From positions 1 to 64,000 of the forward strand of contig CAJXWJ010000004.1 in the NCBI GenBank assembly GCA_913062925.1: a stretch of 64,000 nucleotides of DNA, read 5' to 3'. This DNA is from an uncultured Pseudorhodobacter sp. GTDB lineage: Bacteria; Pseudomonadota; Alphaproteobacteria; Rhodobacterales; Rhodobacteraceae. The number at the start of each line of letters is the position of its first letter. Positions within the stretch are counted from its first letter, which is position 1. This document shows positions 38,306 through 47,989 of this stretch, piece by piece. The notes under the pieces are model-generated. The model searched no databases. It was not told the DNA's origin and saw nothing but the letters and a program-made list of their open reading frames with translations. The position numbers were made by a program, and so were the translations under genes.

Positions 38306-39919
38306 CTATTGCAAAACCTTGCCCTCGGGCCATGTCAGCTTTTGTGACAGGGTGATCTGCTGTCTCACACCAGCAGCCAAGTCAAACTGCCACGACAGAA
38401 TGCCACGCTGGCCGTCAAAATCGGTCTCGCTTGGGGCAGGGTCGGCGGTAAAGCTGATCTTCAGATCCTCTTGTTCGGAATAGGGAATTTGGTCCAACAC
38501 CCGCAGCGACCAAGCCTCAGCCGTCAGGTTTTCCACCGTCAGCACTGCGGTTTCTTCTTGCTGCGTCGAGGTCGAAATAAAGCCGCGATCCCCCGTGCTG
38601 CGCTCTGGCATCGAGCGTTTCAGCCGCAGCCCTTCAATCGCGCCAAAGCCGATCTCGGCCTTGGCCCCCGCGGCCAGACCGGCAAATTGCACCGACCCCA
38701 CCAGCGCGCTGTCGCGATAAAGCGAGGCTGTGCCGGGCAGCAATATCTCGGGGCTGTCGTTGGTCAATGTCGCCAGCAAAAACGCGCTGCGGTCGCGCGA
38801 CGGCACGGCGCGCGCCTCGATGTCAGGCGTCATCGTCAGGCTGTCCAAGGCAAGGCGCAGGTTTTCAACGCCCGAGGCCACTGCAACCGCGCTGGGGTAA
38901 TGATAGACCACGGTTTCGCCCTGAAGCATCGGCACAGCGGTCAGCGTCATGCCAACCTGCTTTGCCATCGGGGCGGCATCGGCAACCATGGCTTCGCTGC
39001 GGGTCGCATAAACCGGCGGCGCGTCGGTTGCAGGATCAAACACCTGTCGCAAATCGGGCCAAAGCGTCGAGGGGTCCGACTGCGCCGAGGGCTGCGCGGT
39101 GGACAGGGTCAGATCAACGCCCGCCCAATCTTCGCCGGAATATTGGCTGACCAATACGCCGCGATCTATTCGCAGGCTTGCCGCTTTGCGGTCCAGCGTC
39201 ATGTCATAGACCGGCGACCAAGTGGCGTTTTGGATGAAATGGCTGACGGTCAGATGCGCCTCGCCCGCCGCAGGCGCGTCGATGGCGACCGAAAGCGCGG
39301 TGTAATCGCTGTCACGCTGTGACAGCGCTGCACGGGCTGCGATTGCGGCGTCTAGCAGCTGTTGCGCGGCCTCTGCTGCGGTTTGTGCGGGCGGCAGATC
39401 GGCGGCGGCGGCAAGGGCCGCTTGCCGCGCGGCAAGGGTCTGCGCGCCCACACTCTGCGTCAGCGCGGTCAGGCTTTCGACCGTCAGCGCAGCGCCTTCG
39501 GGCCGCAGGGCTGCAAGAAAGGCCAGCTGTGCTTGCGCGGCCTCGACACGGGCGTCGATGGCGGCAACGGCGGCTTGCGCGTCGCGCAGCGCTGCCTTTG
39601 CCGCCGTCACATCGGCTGTGGCGGCCAAAAGCGCTGGCGTCTTTGCATCTGATCGCGGCGGCAGACGGTCGGTTCGCAGCGCAAAGGCCCCCAGCGCCAG
39701 ATCGGGCGAGGTCAGCCGGATCAGGTTAGGCTCGGTGCCCGCGGGCAGATCGGTGATCAAAAGATCATGCGTCCCCGCCGGAGCGTTAAAGCTGACCACG
39801 CGCGTCACCTGCGCGCCTTGGGGGTAAAGCGTGACAGCCGTGATCTGGCTTTTGGCAAGGATGGTATCGGCCAAAGCGGGGCAGGGCAGTAAAAGCGCAA
39901 GCGTCACAATGCGGTGCAT
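38306..39919 (-). CDS. DUF4139 / mucoidy-inhibitor MuiA-like exported protein
   Basis: A 537-residue periplasmic protein. The signal peptide MHRIVTLALLLPCPALA is followed by ITAVTLYPQGAQVTRVVSF, the conserved N-terminal motif of the DUF4140/DUF4139 family; a long Ala-rich helical, probably coiled-coil, region (about 100-210) precedes the C-terminal DUF4139 domain with WSPVYDMTLDRKAASL. The family name comes from a mucoidy-related locus, but function is unsettled. ATG 39919 follows AGGAGG. It is divergent from the class III aminotransferase. Confidence 0.8.
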   Translation of the reverse strand: MHRIVTLALLLPCPALADTILAKSQITAVTLYPQGAQVTRVVSFNAPAGTHDLLITDLPAGTEPNLIRLTSPDLALGAFALRTDRLPPRSDAKTPALLAATADVTAAKAALRDAQAAVAAIDARVEAAQAQLAFLAALRPEGAALTVESLTALTQSVGAQTLAARQAALAAAADLPPAQTAAEAAQQLLDAAIAARAALSQRDSDYTALSVAIDAPAAGEAHLTVSHFIQNATWSPVYDMTLDRKAASLRIDRGVLVSQYSGEDWAGVDLTLSTAQPSAQSDPSTLWPDLRQVFDPATDAPPVYATRSEAMVADAAPMAKQVGMTLTAVPMLQGETVVYHYPSAVAVASGVENLRLALDSLTMTPDIEARAVPSRDRSAFLLATLTNDSPEILLPGTASLYRDSALVGSVQFAGLAAGAKAEIGFGAIEGLRLKRSMPERSTGDRGFISTSTQQEETAVLTVENLTAEAWSLRVLDQIPYSEQEDLKISFTADPAPSETDFDGQRGILSWQFDLAAGVRQQITLSQKLTWPEGKVLQ

Positions 39920-40036
39920 AAAAGCCTCCTGACTATACCGCAAACCTAGTTGCGCCCTGGGGCCTTTGACAAGCAATCTGCGGGCTTGCAGGCGAAGAAG
40001 CGCGCGGCCTAAGCTGCCGCGAAAAGGAAGACCGAC

Positions 40037-41371
40037 ATGAACAGCCCGACACCTTCGAATTTGAAATCGACCGCAGCCCTGCCCAAGGTGGTGCGCGCAA
40101 AGGGCAGCTATCTTTGGGATGCCGAGGGGCGGCAGTATATTGACGGCTCGGGCGGGCCAGCGGTCTATTGTCTGGGCCATGCCAATGAAGAGGTCAACGC
40201 GGCGGTCATGGCGCAGATGGGCGCGATTGCGCATGGCTATCGCTATAACTTCACCACCGATGCGCTAGAGGAATTGACCGAGATCATCCGCAGCCATTGT
40301 GGCGGCACGCTGCGCGAGATGGTCTATGTCACCGGAGGCTCAGAGGCAGTGGAAAGCTGTCTGAAGATCGCCTTGCAGTATCAAACCGCGATTGGGCAGA
40401 AATCGCGGCGCAGGTTCATCTCGCGGCAGCGGTCTTGGCATGGCAACACGCTGGGCGCGCTGGGGGTTTCGGGCTTTGAAGAGCGCACCCGCGCCTATGA
40501 GGGGGCCTTTATCCCCTCGATCAAACTCTCGCCCGCCAATGACTATCGCCCGATTGCAGGCCGAGGCACATTGGCCGAACGCGGCGCAGCCGAGCTTGAG
40601 GCCGCCATTCTTGCCGCGGGGGCCGAGACGATTGCCGCCTTTATCTTTGAACCCGTGGTCGGGGCCGCTGGGGGCTGTGTGCCTGCACCAGAAGGCTACG
40701 CGGCGCTGGTGCGCGCGGTCTGCGACCGCCACGGCGTCTTGATGATTGCAGACGAGGTGATGTGTGGCGCGGGCCGCACCGGCCCGTGGCGGGCGCTGGC
40801 GCATGATGGCGTTGAACCCGATCTGATGTCGGTCGCCAAGGGTCTGGCTGCGGGCTATATGCCGCTGGGGGCCGCGATTTGCACCACCAAGGTGTGGCAG
40901 GCCATTCGCGCCGTCGATGGCGCCTTTGGCACCGGACACACCTTTACCGGCCATACCGCAGCCTGTGCGGCAGGCGTCGCCGTGCAGCGGATCGTCGCGC
41001 GTGAAGGGCTTTTGGCGCGGGTCACGGCACAGGGGCCGCAGCTGATGGCCGATTGGGCCACCGCTTTGGCGGGGGTCGAGGCGGTGGGCGATATTCGCGG
41101 CCGTGGCCATTTCATCGCCGCCGAACTGGTCGCCGACCCTGTCACCAAGACCCCTTTCCCCGCCGAGCGCAAGCTGTTCATGAAGGTGCGCGCGCAGGCG
41201 ATGGCAAATGGGCTGATCTGCTATCCGGTGGGCGGCAATGTCGATGGCAGCAACGGCGATATCGTGATCCTTGCCCCGCCCTATAATGCCACCCAGGCCG
41301 AGCTGGACGAGATCATCGACAAGGCCGCAACCTCGATCAAACAGGTGCTGCGGGCCGAAGGTTTGGCATAA
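40037..41371 (+). CDS. Class III PLP-dependent aminotransferase
   Basis: A 444-residue fold-type I enzyme. The PLP lysine is in MSVAKGLAAGYMPLGA (about residue 276), the Asp/Glu contact in LMIADEVMCGAGRTG, and the phosphate-binding TGGSEAVE block is at about 95. The overall shape is that of the aspartate/omega-amino-acid aminotransferase class III group (4-aminobutyrate, beta-alanine, taurine-like); the amine donor cannot be told. AAAAGGAAG precedes ATG 40037. The ATP-grasp gene follows 83 bases later on the same strand. Confidence 0.88.
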   Translation: MNSPTPSNLKSTAALPKVVRAKGSYLWDAEGRQYIDGSGGPAVYCLGHANEEVNAAVMAQMGAIAHGYRYNFTTDALEELTEIIRSHCGGTLREMVYVTGGSEAVESCLKIALQYQTAIGQKSRRRFISRQRSWHGNTLGALGVSGFEERTRAYEGAFIPSIKLSPANDYRPIAGRGTLAERGAAELEAAILAAGAETIAAFIFEPVVGAAGGCVPAPEGYAALVRAVCDRHGVLMIADEVMCGAGRTGPWRALAHDGVEPDLMSVAKGLAAGYMPLGAAICTTKVWQAIRAVDGAFGTGHTFTGHTAACAAGVAVQRIVAREGLLARVTAQGPQLMADWATALAGVEAVGDIRGRGHFIAAELVADPVTKTPFPAERKLFMKVRAQAMANGLICYPVGGNVDGSNGDIVILAPPYNATQAELDEIIDKAATSIKQVLRAEGLA

Positions 41372-41454
41372 GGAAAAGGGGCACAGGGAACGGAATCTTT
41401 AGGAATCAGCGCTAAAGCTTTGCAAAAGCCAGACTGGAATTGCAAAGGAATGCG

Positions 41455-42687
41455 ATGCGCCTGACCCAGCCCGCCCTCTGCCCCGATCCGCCGCAGTGGC
41501 GCGATAATATTCCCACCTCGATGGGTTATGCCGAGATTGTGCATCGCGCCTATGCGGGCGAAAACCTGACGCAGCTGACCGCCGATTTGGTGTCGCAGGT
41601 CACTGGCCCCGTGGTGGATGCGGGCGCGCTACTTGATCTTTCGACCGTATTGCATCTGCAAGGCGGTGCGCTGGCGGCCGAGGGGGCGGTGATGCAGGCC
41701 CATGCTTTGCAGATCAGCCGCAGCTTTCAGATCCTGCATGGCAGCGGTCTGGGGCCGCGGATTCTGGCCTTTGTTACTGCGGGCGACTTCATGGCCAATA
41801 CGCCGTTGGATTTTCTGCTGCGCGGGTCAGATGCAGTGCTGATCTTGCACTTTGTCGATGCCAATCTTTTTGCGTTGCATGATCTTCCGCCTCATGACCT
41901 GGCCTTTGTCGCCATTGGTGAAAGCCCCGAAAACGCGATGATTTTGCAGAAACTGGGCCAGCTGTTAAAGAATTGGGGCGGCCCAATTTTCAACAGCGCA
42001 ACCGAGGTGATTGCCAGCCTAAGCCGCGATTCTGTCAGCGCGGTTCTGGCGGCAGAAGCTTCGATCTATGCACCGCCAACGCTGCGGATGTCGCAGCGTG
42101 ATCTGGTGGCGCAGGTGATGGGCGAAGACCGCGCGGCTTTGAAGTTTCCACTGCTGCTGCGCCCGATTGGCAGCCATGCAGGCGCAGGTCTGTGCAAGAT
42201 CGACACCCTTAGCGCTTTGGCGGCGTGGCTACGCCACTCTGACGATGCCGAAGTCTATCTCGCCCCCTTTGTCGATTATCGCGGTGCGGATGGATTTTAC
42301 AGCAAGGCGCGCGTGGTACAGGTTTGCGGCAAACCTTTTGCAAGCCATCTGGCGCGGTCGCAAAACTGGATGGTGCATTACCTGAACGCCGATATGGCGG
42401 CAAATCCAGACCGCCGATCGGCAGAGGCCGATTGGATGGCGCATTTCGACCAAGACTTTGCCCAGCGCCACGCAGAGGCCTTTGCTGCGCTGCACCGGAT
42501 CTTTGGCCTTGATTATTTCGGCATTGATTGCGCCGAACTGCCCGATGGCAGGCTTTTGATTTTCGAGGTGGATGTAGCGATGATCGTGCACGACATGGAT
42601 GACGAAACCGTCTTCCCCTATAAAAAACCCGCGATGCAAAAGCTGTTTGCGGGGTTTCTACAAGCGGTCACCGCGGCCTGCCGCTAA
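41455..42687 (+). CDS. ATP-grasp-like protein (RimK-type ligase domain)
   Basis: A 410-residue protein with an N-terminal helical region (1-110, repeat-like) and an ATP-grasp C-terminal half. The glycine-rich ATP loop is in RPIGSHAGAGLCKI (about residue 237-250), the lid Lys/Glu lie downstream, and the Mg-binding Glu motif is FEVDVAMIV (about 375). Ligases of this family form amide bonds, for example adding glutamate or amino acids to peptides; no peptide substrate gene is next to it. ATG 41455 is preceded by AAAGGAA. It shares direction with the aminotransferase and is closed by a terminator. Confidence 0.72.
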   Translation: MRLTQPALCPDPPQWRDNIPTSMGYAEIVHRAYAGENLTQLTADLVSQVTGPVVDAGALLDLSTVLHLQGGALAAEGAVMQAHALQISRSFQILHGSGLGPRILAFVTAGDFMANTPLDFLLRGSDAVLILHFVDANLFALHDLPPHDLAFVAIGESPENAMILQKLGQLLKNWGGPIFNSATEVIASLSRDSVSAVLAAEASIYAPPTLRMSQRDLVAQVMGEDRAALKFPLLLRPIGSHAGAGLCKIDTLSALAAWLRHSDDAEVYLAPFVDYRGADGFYSKARVVQVCGKPFASHLARSQNWMVHYLNADMAANPDRRSAEADWMAHFDQDFAQRHAEAFAALHRIFGLDYFGIDCAELPDGRLLIFEVDVAMIVHDMDDETVFPYKKPAMQKLFAGFLQAVTAACR

Positions 42688-42689
42688 GA

Positions 42690-42719
42690 AAAAACCCCGC
42701 CGGCTCAGGCGGGGTTTTT
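42690..42719. terminator. Bidirectional terminator between ATP-grasp gene and asd
   Basis: A 12-bp stem (AAAAACCCCGCC at 42690-42701 with GGCGGGGTTTTT at 42708-42719) and a GGCTCA loop, with T-tracts on both strands, between the convergent stops. Confidence 0.95.
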
Positions 42720-42725
42720 GACAGT

Positions 42726-43748
42726 TCAGCCTTTTTTCAGGCAGCGCTGGCCCAGCACTTCGGCGATTTGCACCGCGTTCAGCGCAGCGCCCTTGCGCAG
42801 GTTGTCCGAGACGCACCACAGGTTGATGCCGTTATCAATCGTGCTGTCCTGACGGATGCGGCTGATATAGGTGGCATAATCGCCAACGCATTCGATCGGC
42901 GTGATGTAGCCGCCGTTTTCGCGCTTATCGATCACCATGATGCCGGGGGCTTCGCGCAGAATGTCGCGGGCCTCGTGTTCATCAAGGAACTCTTCAAACT
43001 CGATATTGATCGATTCCGAATGGCCGACAAACACCGGAACCCGCACGCAGGTCGCAGTGATCTTGATCGACTTGTCCAAGATCTTTTTGGTCTCGGCGAC
43101 CATCTTCCATTCTTCTTTGGTCGAACCATCGTCCAAGAACACATCGATATGCGGAATCACGTTGAAGGCGATTTGCTTGGTGAACTTGACCGGTGGCTTG
43201 CTGTCGGTCGGGTTGTAGATCGACTTGGTCTGATCCCAAAGCTCGTCGATCCCCTCTTTGCCAGCGCCCGAAACCGACTGATAGGTCGAGACGACAACGC
43301 GCTTGATGCGGGCGCGGTCATGCAGCGGCTTCAGCGCCACAACCATCTGCGCGGTCGAGCAGTTGGGGTTGGCGATGATCATTTTCTTGGTATAGCCGTA
43401 GATCGCATCGGCATTCACCTCTGGCACGATCAAAGGCACATCGGCGTCATAGCGGTAAAGCGACGAGTTATCGATGACAACGCAGCCCGCAGCCGCAGCC
43501 TTGGGGGCGTAAATCTTGGTGGCATCCGACCCCACGGCGAACAAAGCAATGTCCCAGCCGGTGAAATCAAAGGTGTCAAGATCCTTGGTCTTCAAGGTCT
43601 TATCGCCAAAGCTGATCTCAGTGCCCAGCGATTTTCGTGACGCCAAAGCGACGATTTCATCAACTGGGAACTCGCGCTCGGCGAGGATATTCAGCATTTC
43701 GCGGCCCACGTTACCCGTGGCACCCGCGACGACGACCTTATAGCCCAT
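42726..43748 (-). CDS. asd: Aspartate-semialdehyde dehydrogenase
   Basis: A 340-residue NADPH enzyme in the aspartate family pathway (lysine, threonine, methionine, diaminopimelate). The dinucleotide motif is VVAGATGNVG, the catalytic Cys is in NPNCSTAQ (about 130), with a catalytic His in the later HSESINIE block. AGGAGAACCCC precedes ATG 43748. It supplies the precursor handled by dapD and dapE elsewhere in the window but is not linked to them. Monocistronic. Confidence 0.96.
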   Translation of the reverse strand: MGYKVVVAGATGNVGREMLNILAEREFPVDEIVALASRKSLGTEISFGDKTLKTKDLDTFDFTGWDIALFAVGSDATKIYAPKAAAAGCVVIDNSSLYRYDADVPLIVPEVNADAIYGYTKKMIIANPNCSTAQMVVALKPLHDRARIKRVVVSTYQSVSGAGKEGIDELWDQTKSIYNPTDSKPPVKFTKQIAFNVIPHIDVFLDDGSTKEEWKMVAETKKILDKSIKITATCVRVPVFVGHSESINIEFEEFLDEHEARDILREAPGIMVIDKRENGGYITPIECVGDYATYISRIRQDSTIDNGINLWCVSDNLRKGAALNAVQIAEVLGQRCLKKG

Positions 43749-43847
43749 CGGGGTTCTCCTATAATTGTCTTTGACCATCAAAGACGAGGCGCTGTTAGCG
43801 CAAGGCGCAGCCCGTGGAAAGCGGATTCGGCGCGCCACCGCCCGCAA

Positions 43848-45008
43848 TCAGTCGGTGCGATCCTTTGACCACAGATAGGCGGTCAGACCCAAAGCAACAA
43901 GGCCCGCATAGGCCAGCATGATGCCGATATAGGGCACATTCGGCGGCGCAGGGGTCAGGGCGGCGTGCAGATGCCCGGTCGCATATTGCATCACCCCCGT
44001 GGTGCCGATGCCAAACAGGTTAATCAGCGTCACGCCCCGCCCGGTCAGATGCGCCGGTAAAAACGCCCGCCCATGCGCCATGACCATCGGAAACGAGGCG
44101 CCAAACAGCCCAATCGCGGGCAAAAGCAGCAAAGGCTGGGTTTCAGGAAAGGCGGCAATGGTCAGCAAACAGGCCAAGACAATGGCATTTCCACCAAAAA
44201 TCAGCCCCTTACGGGTGCCAAAGATCCGCTCAAGCGGGCCATAGGCGAAATTGCCCGCAACCATCGCCAAGCCCATCACCAAAGTCACCCGCCCAATCTC
44301 TGCGCGATCTGCGTCGAAGACATCGCTCAGATAGGGCCCCGCCCAAAGCCCGCGCAGACCCGCAGCCGGCGCATAGCAAGCCGCCATCATCAGAAAAATC
44401 GGCCAAAGTGCTGGCGTCCGCAACAGATCAAACACCGAACCTTTGTGCCCGGTTTGGCTGCGCGCGGGGTCGCGCACAAAAATCAGCACGGCAAGGGCGG
44501 TCAGCAGGGTCAGCGCCGCCAAGACCCAGATCGTGCCGCGCCAGCCCAACAGATCGACCGCCGCCGACAAAGGCAACGAGGCCGCGATATTGCCCAGCGA
44601 GCCGATGCCAATCACCATCCCCGCCAAAGTGCCAAAAGCGCTTGGCGGGTAAAGCCGCGCAAACAGGAAATAGGCCGCCATCAGCACTGGCGCACAGCCC
44701 GCCCCGATCAGCACCATCGCATAGACAATCGCATTGGGCCCGGTGGCCGAGGCAAAAATCGCCGCCCCCACCGCCCCCACTGCCAAAAGGCCCGAGGTGG
44801 TAAGCCTTGGCCCAATCCGGTCCAGCGCGGCCCCCACCGGCAGCTGCATCAGCGCAAAGGCCAAAAACCAATAGCCCGAAGCCGTCGCCAAAATCTCGGG
44901 CGTCGCCCCCAGATCGCTGGCCAAAACCGGGCTGAGCACCGCCAAAAAGGCGCGGTAGAATTGGCTTAAGACATAGCCTGCGATCAGGGCAATCAATCCG
45001 GCCTTCAT
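43848..45008 (-). CDS. MFS transporter
   Basis: A 386-residue inner-membrane protein with twelve predicted helices and the MFS loop motif ALDRIGPRL between helices 2 and 3. The substrate is unknown. Its start codon overlaps the stop of the upstream MFS gene by 4 bases (ATGA at 45005-45008), so both MFS genes are cotranscribed and may act in the same transport task or as alternatives. Longer upstream in-frame reading is inside the other gene and not used. Confidence 0.87.
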   Translation of the reverse strand: MKAGLIALIAGYVLSQFYRAFLAVLSPVLASDLGATPEILATASGYWFLAFALMQLPVGAALDRIGPRLTTSGLLAVGAVGAAIFASATGPNAIVYAMVLIGAGCAPVLMAAYFLFARLYPPSAFGTLAGMVIGIGSLGNIAASLPLSAAVDLLGWRGTIWVLAALTLLTALAVLIFVRDPARSQTGHKGSVFDLLRTPALWPIFLMMAACYAPAAGLRGLWAGPYLSDVFDADRAEIGRVTLVMGLAMVAGNFAYGPLERIFGTRKGLIFGGNAIVLACLLTIAAFPETQPLLLLPAIGLFGASFPMVMAHGRAFLPAHLTGRGVTLINLFGIGTTGVMQYATGHLHAALTPAPPNVPYIGIMLAYAGLVALGLTAYLWSKDRTD

Positions 45009-46249
45009 GCGGCTTGCCCCATCAACGGCTTTTCGCGGATCGGCAGATGCACCAGCGCCGAAAACGCACCAACGCCAACGCCGATCCACCAGACCGTGGT
45101 ATAGCCGCCGGTCAGATCATAAAGCTTACCCCCCAGCCAAACCCCGAAAAAGCTGCCGATCTGGTGGCTTAGAAACACAAAGCCGTAAAGCGTGCCCATA
45201 TAGCGCAGCCCGTAGATATGCGCGACCAGACCCGAGGTCAGCGGCACCGTCGCCAGCCACAAAGCCCCCATGCTCAGCGAAAACGCCAGCACGGTAAAGG
45301 GCGTCATCGGCAGCAGAATAAAGGTGGCGGCAATCACCGTGCGCGCAGCGTAAATCCCCGCCAGCAGGTATTTCTTGGAATAGCGCTTGCCCAGCCAGCC
45401 CGCGTAAATGCTGCCGCCGATATTGGCCAAACCAATCACCGAAATCGCAATCGCCCCCAGCGCCGAGGTCGAGGTGATGCCAATCCCCGCAAGCAAGCCA
45501 TTGGCCGAAATCGGGCCGCATTTTTCCGTCACAAAGGCAGGAAAATGCGCGGTCAGAAACGCAAGCTGATAGCCGCAAGAGAAAAAGCCCAGAAAAATCA
45601 TCGTGTAAGACGGGTCTTTAAAGGCGCGCTTCAGCACGGTGCCCAGCGATTCCTCAAGCTCTTGCTTGCTGGCCACGCTTGGGCTGCGCAGAAACGGCAG
45701 GGCGGCAAGGGCGGCAATAATCACCACCGCAAAGATCAAAAAGGTGGTTTGCCACGGGTAAACCGCCAGCAGCCCCTCGGCCACAGGCGCGCCGAACACT
45801 TGGCCCGCAGAGCCCGCCGCCGTGGCAATGCCCAGCGCAAGGCTGCGGTTCTCGGCACTGGCCGCACGCCCGACGATGGCCAGAATAACCCCAAAGCCGG
45901 TGCCCGCGATGCCAAAGCCAACCAAGATTTCCAACAGCTGCATCTGCGCCGGCGTATGGGCAAAGGCCGTCAGCGCCAGACCAGAGGCATACAAAAACGC
46001 CCCCGCAACAATCGCGCGGCGGTCCCCCATCCGCTCGGCAATCGCGCCAAAAATCGGCTGGCCAAAGCCCCAAGCAAGGTTCTGAATGGCAATCGCAAGC
46101 GAGAAATCCGAGCGGGCCCAGTTAAACTCGGTCGCAATCGGGATCTGAAACACGCCAAAGCTTGCACGAATGGCAAAGTTGAACATCAAGATCACACAGC
46201 CGGCGATCAAAACCGGGGTGAAAATCGCGACTTTTTGGGTGGATGTCAT
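45005..46249 (-). CDS. MFS transporter (OFA/monocarboxylate-like)
   Basis: A 414-residue twelve-helix MFS permease. Features are FNFAIRASFGVFQIPI in helix 1, FGAIAERMGDRRAIV as the helix 2-3 motif, and a GIAGTGFGVILA glycine-rich helix. This wording is that of the oxalate/formate-antiporter-like and monocarboxylate-like branch. AGGAGCTTGCC precedes ATG 46249. It is divergent from the alpha-glucosidase gene (138 bases between starts), so sugar-linked regulation is possible, but the substrate is not known. Confidence 0.87.
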   Translation of the reverse strand: MTSTQKVAIFTPVLIAGCVILMFNFAIRASFGVFQIPIATEFNWARSDFSLAIAIQNLAWGFGQPIFGAIAERMGDRRAIVAGAFLYASGLALTAFAHTPAQMQLLEILVGFGIAGTGFGVILAIVGRAASAENRSLALGIATAAGSAGQVFGAPVAEGLLAVYPWQTTFLIFAVVIIAALAALPFLRSPSVASKQELEESLGTVLKRAFKDPSYTMIFLGFFSCGYQLAFLTAHFPAFVTEKCGPISANGLLAGIGITSTSALGAIAISVIGLANIGGSIYAGWLGKRYSKKYLLAGIYAARTVIAATFILLPMTPFTVLAFSLSMGALWLATVPLTSGLVAHIYGLRYMGTLYGFVFLSHQIGSFFGVWLGGKLYDLTGGYTTVWWIGVGVGAFSALVHLPIREKPLMGQAA

Positions 46250-46387
46250 GGCAAGCTCCTGCAACGCGACAGGGTTAGCGGAAGCCTTGACCCGCACAAA
46301 GCGCTAAATTGTGTCTGTTACAAACGAAGCCCCTTTGCAGCGCGCCCAAAGCGCTTTAAATTCGCGAAAACAGCTAGGGAGCAGGCG

Positions 46388-47989
46388 ATGACAGAATGGT
46401 GGCGCGGGTCGGTGACCTATCAGATTTATCCCCGCTCGTTTCAGGATGACAACGGCGATGGCGTCGGCGATTTGGCGGGCATCACCCGCAGGCTTGACCA
46501 TATCGCGGCCTTGGGCTGCGATGCGATTTGGCTTTCGCCGTTCTTTACCTCGCCGATGTTGGATATGGGCTATGATGTTGCCGATTACACCGATGTCGAT
46601 CCGGTCTTTGGCACTTTGGCCGATTTCGACGCGCTGATCGCCCGCGCGCATGGCTTGGGGCTGAAGGTGATCATTGATCAGGTGATGAACCATTCGTCCG
46701 ACAAGCACCCCTTCTTTGAACAAAGCCGCAAAGATCGCAGCAACGACAAGGCCGATTGGTATATCTGGGCCGATCCGCGCCATGACGGCACGCCGCCCAA
46801 CAACTGGCTGTCGATCTTTGGCGGCCCGGCTTGGCAATGGGATGCGCGGCGCAAGCAATATTACATGCACAGCTTTTTAGCCCAGCAGCCCGAGTTCAAC
46901 TTTCGCAATCCGGCGGTGCTTGACTATATGGAAAGCGTGCTGCGGTTTTGGTTGGATCGCGGCGTCGATGGCTTTCGCTTTGATACCGTGAACTTTTTCT
47001 ACAAAGACGGCATGCTGCGTGACGATCCCGCCGATTTCCGCAACAAATCCGAAGCCCCCGGCAACCCCTACGAAATGCAGTATCACCTGTTTTCCAAGAA
47101 CCAACCCGAGAACCTGCTGTGGCTGGAACGCATCCGCGCCGTGCTTGACAGCTATGACGATCGCACCTCGGTGGGCGAGGTCGGGGAATCGCATCACGGC
47201 ATTCAGATCATGGGGCAATATACCGCGCCGGGGCGGCTGCATCAGTGCTATTCCTTCGAGATGTTTGGCAGCGACTATTCGGCAGGGCTGTTCCGCCGCA
47301 AGATCGAAGAGTTCTTCACCGGCGCGCCGAATGGCTGGCCGATGTGGGCGTTTTCAAACCATGATGTGGTGCGGCAAACCTCGCGTTGGACGAAATATGG
47401 TATCAGCCAAGACGCTTTGGCAGCCCAAGCCGGGGCCTTGCTGCTGTCGTTCCAAGGCTCGATCTGCCTTTGGCAGGGCGAGGAATTGGGCCAGACCGAC
47501 ACCGTTTTGACGCTGGACGAGCTGACCGATCCGCAGGGCATCACCTTTTGGCCCGAACCCATCGGCCGCGACAACACCCGCACGCCGATGGTTTGGGACG
47601 GCTCGGCGCAGGGCGGATTTACCAGCGGCACGCCTTGGCTGCCGGTGAAAGCGCCACAGCTTGCGCGCAATGTCGCGGCGCAGGCGGGCGTTGCGGGCTC
47701 AGTGCTGGAAAGCTATCGCGCGATGCTGGCGTTTCGGCGGCAAACCGAAGCGCTACGCCTTGGCGCGACGCGGTTTTTTGATCTGCCCGAACCGATCTTG
47801 GCCTTTGCGCGCGGCGAAGATCTGCTTTGCGTCTTTAACCTTTCGCCCACTGCGCTGGAGATCAACGCTTTGGGGTTGGGCGCAGCCATTGGCCCCGCAG
47901 CGGGGGTGGTGCATTCGGACGGCAAGCTCCAGCTTGGCCCGAATGCCTATGGTTTCTTCACCGGCGCAAGCAGCGCTGTCTTAGGGTAG
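46388..47989 (+). CDS. GH13 alpha-glucosidase
   Basis: A 533-residue glycoside hydrolase, cytoplasmic (no signal peptide). The GH13 regions I-IV are visible: VIIDQVMNHSSDKHP, GFRFDTVNFF (nucleophile Asp), GEVGES (acid/base Glu) and FSNHDVVR (stabilising Asp). The start MTEWWRGSVTYQIYPRSFQD is the classic oligo-alpha-glucosidase start. It should release glucose from maltose, sucrose, isomaltose or similar. AGGGAGCAGGCG precedes ATG 46388. It meets the GH42 gene tail to tail with 9 bases overlap, so this locus hydrolyses both alpha-glucosides and beta-galactosides. Confidence 0.93.
   Translation: MTEWWRGSVTYQIYPRSFQDDNGDGVGDLAGITRRLDHIAALGCDAIWLSPFFTSPMLDMGYDVADYTDVDPVFGTLADFDALIARAHGLGLKVIIDQVMNHSSDKHPFFEQSRKDRSNDKADWYIWADPRHDGTPPNNWLSIFGGPAWQWDARRKQYYMHSFLAQQPEFNFRNPAVLDYMESVLRFWLDRGVDGFRFDTVNFFYKDGMLRDDPADFRNKSEAPGNPYEMQYHLFSKNQPENLLWLERIRAVLDSYDDRTSVGEVGESHHGIQIMGQYTAPGRLHQCYSFEMFGSDYSAGLFRRKIEEFFTGAPNGWPMWAFSNHDVVRQTSRWTKYGISQDALAAQAGALLLSFQGSICLWQGEELGQTDTVLTLDELTDPQGITFWPEPIGRDNTRTPMVWDGSAQGGFTSGTPWLPVKAPQLARNVAAQAGVAGSVLESYRAMLAFRRQTEALRLGATRFFDLPEPILAFARGEDLLCVFNLSPTALEINALGLGAAIGPAAGVVHSDGKLQLGPNAYGFFTGASSAVLG

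Noticed and set aside
45218-46387. A 390-codon N-terminal extension of the alpha-glucosidase
   Set aside because: It is antisense to the upstream MFS gene, Arg/Gln-rich, and the GH13 family start matches ATG 46388 with its own ribosome-binding site.
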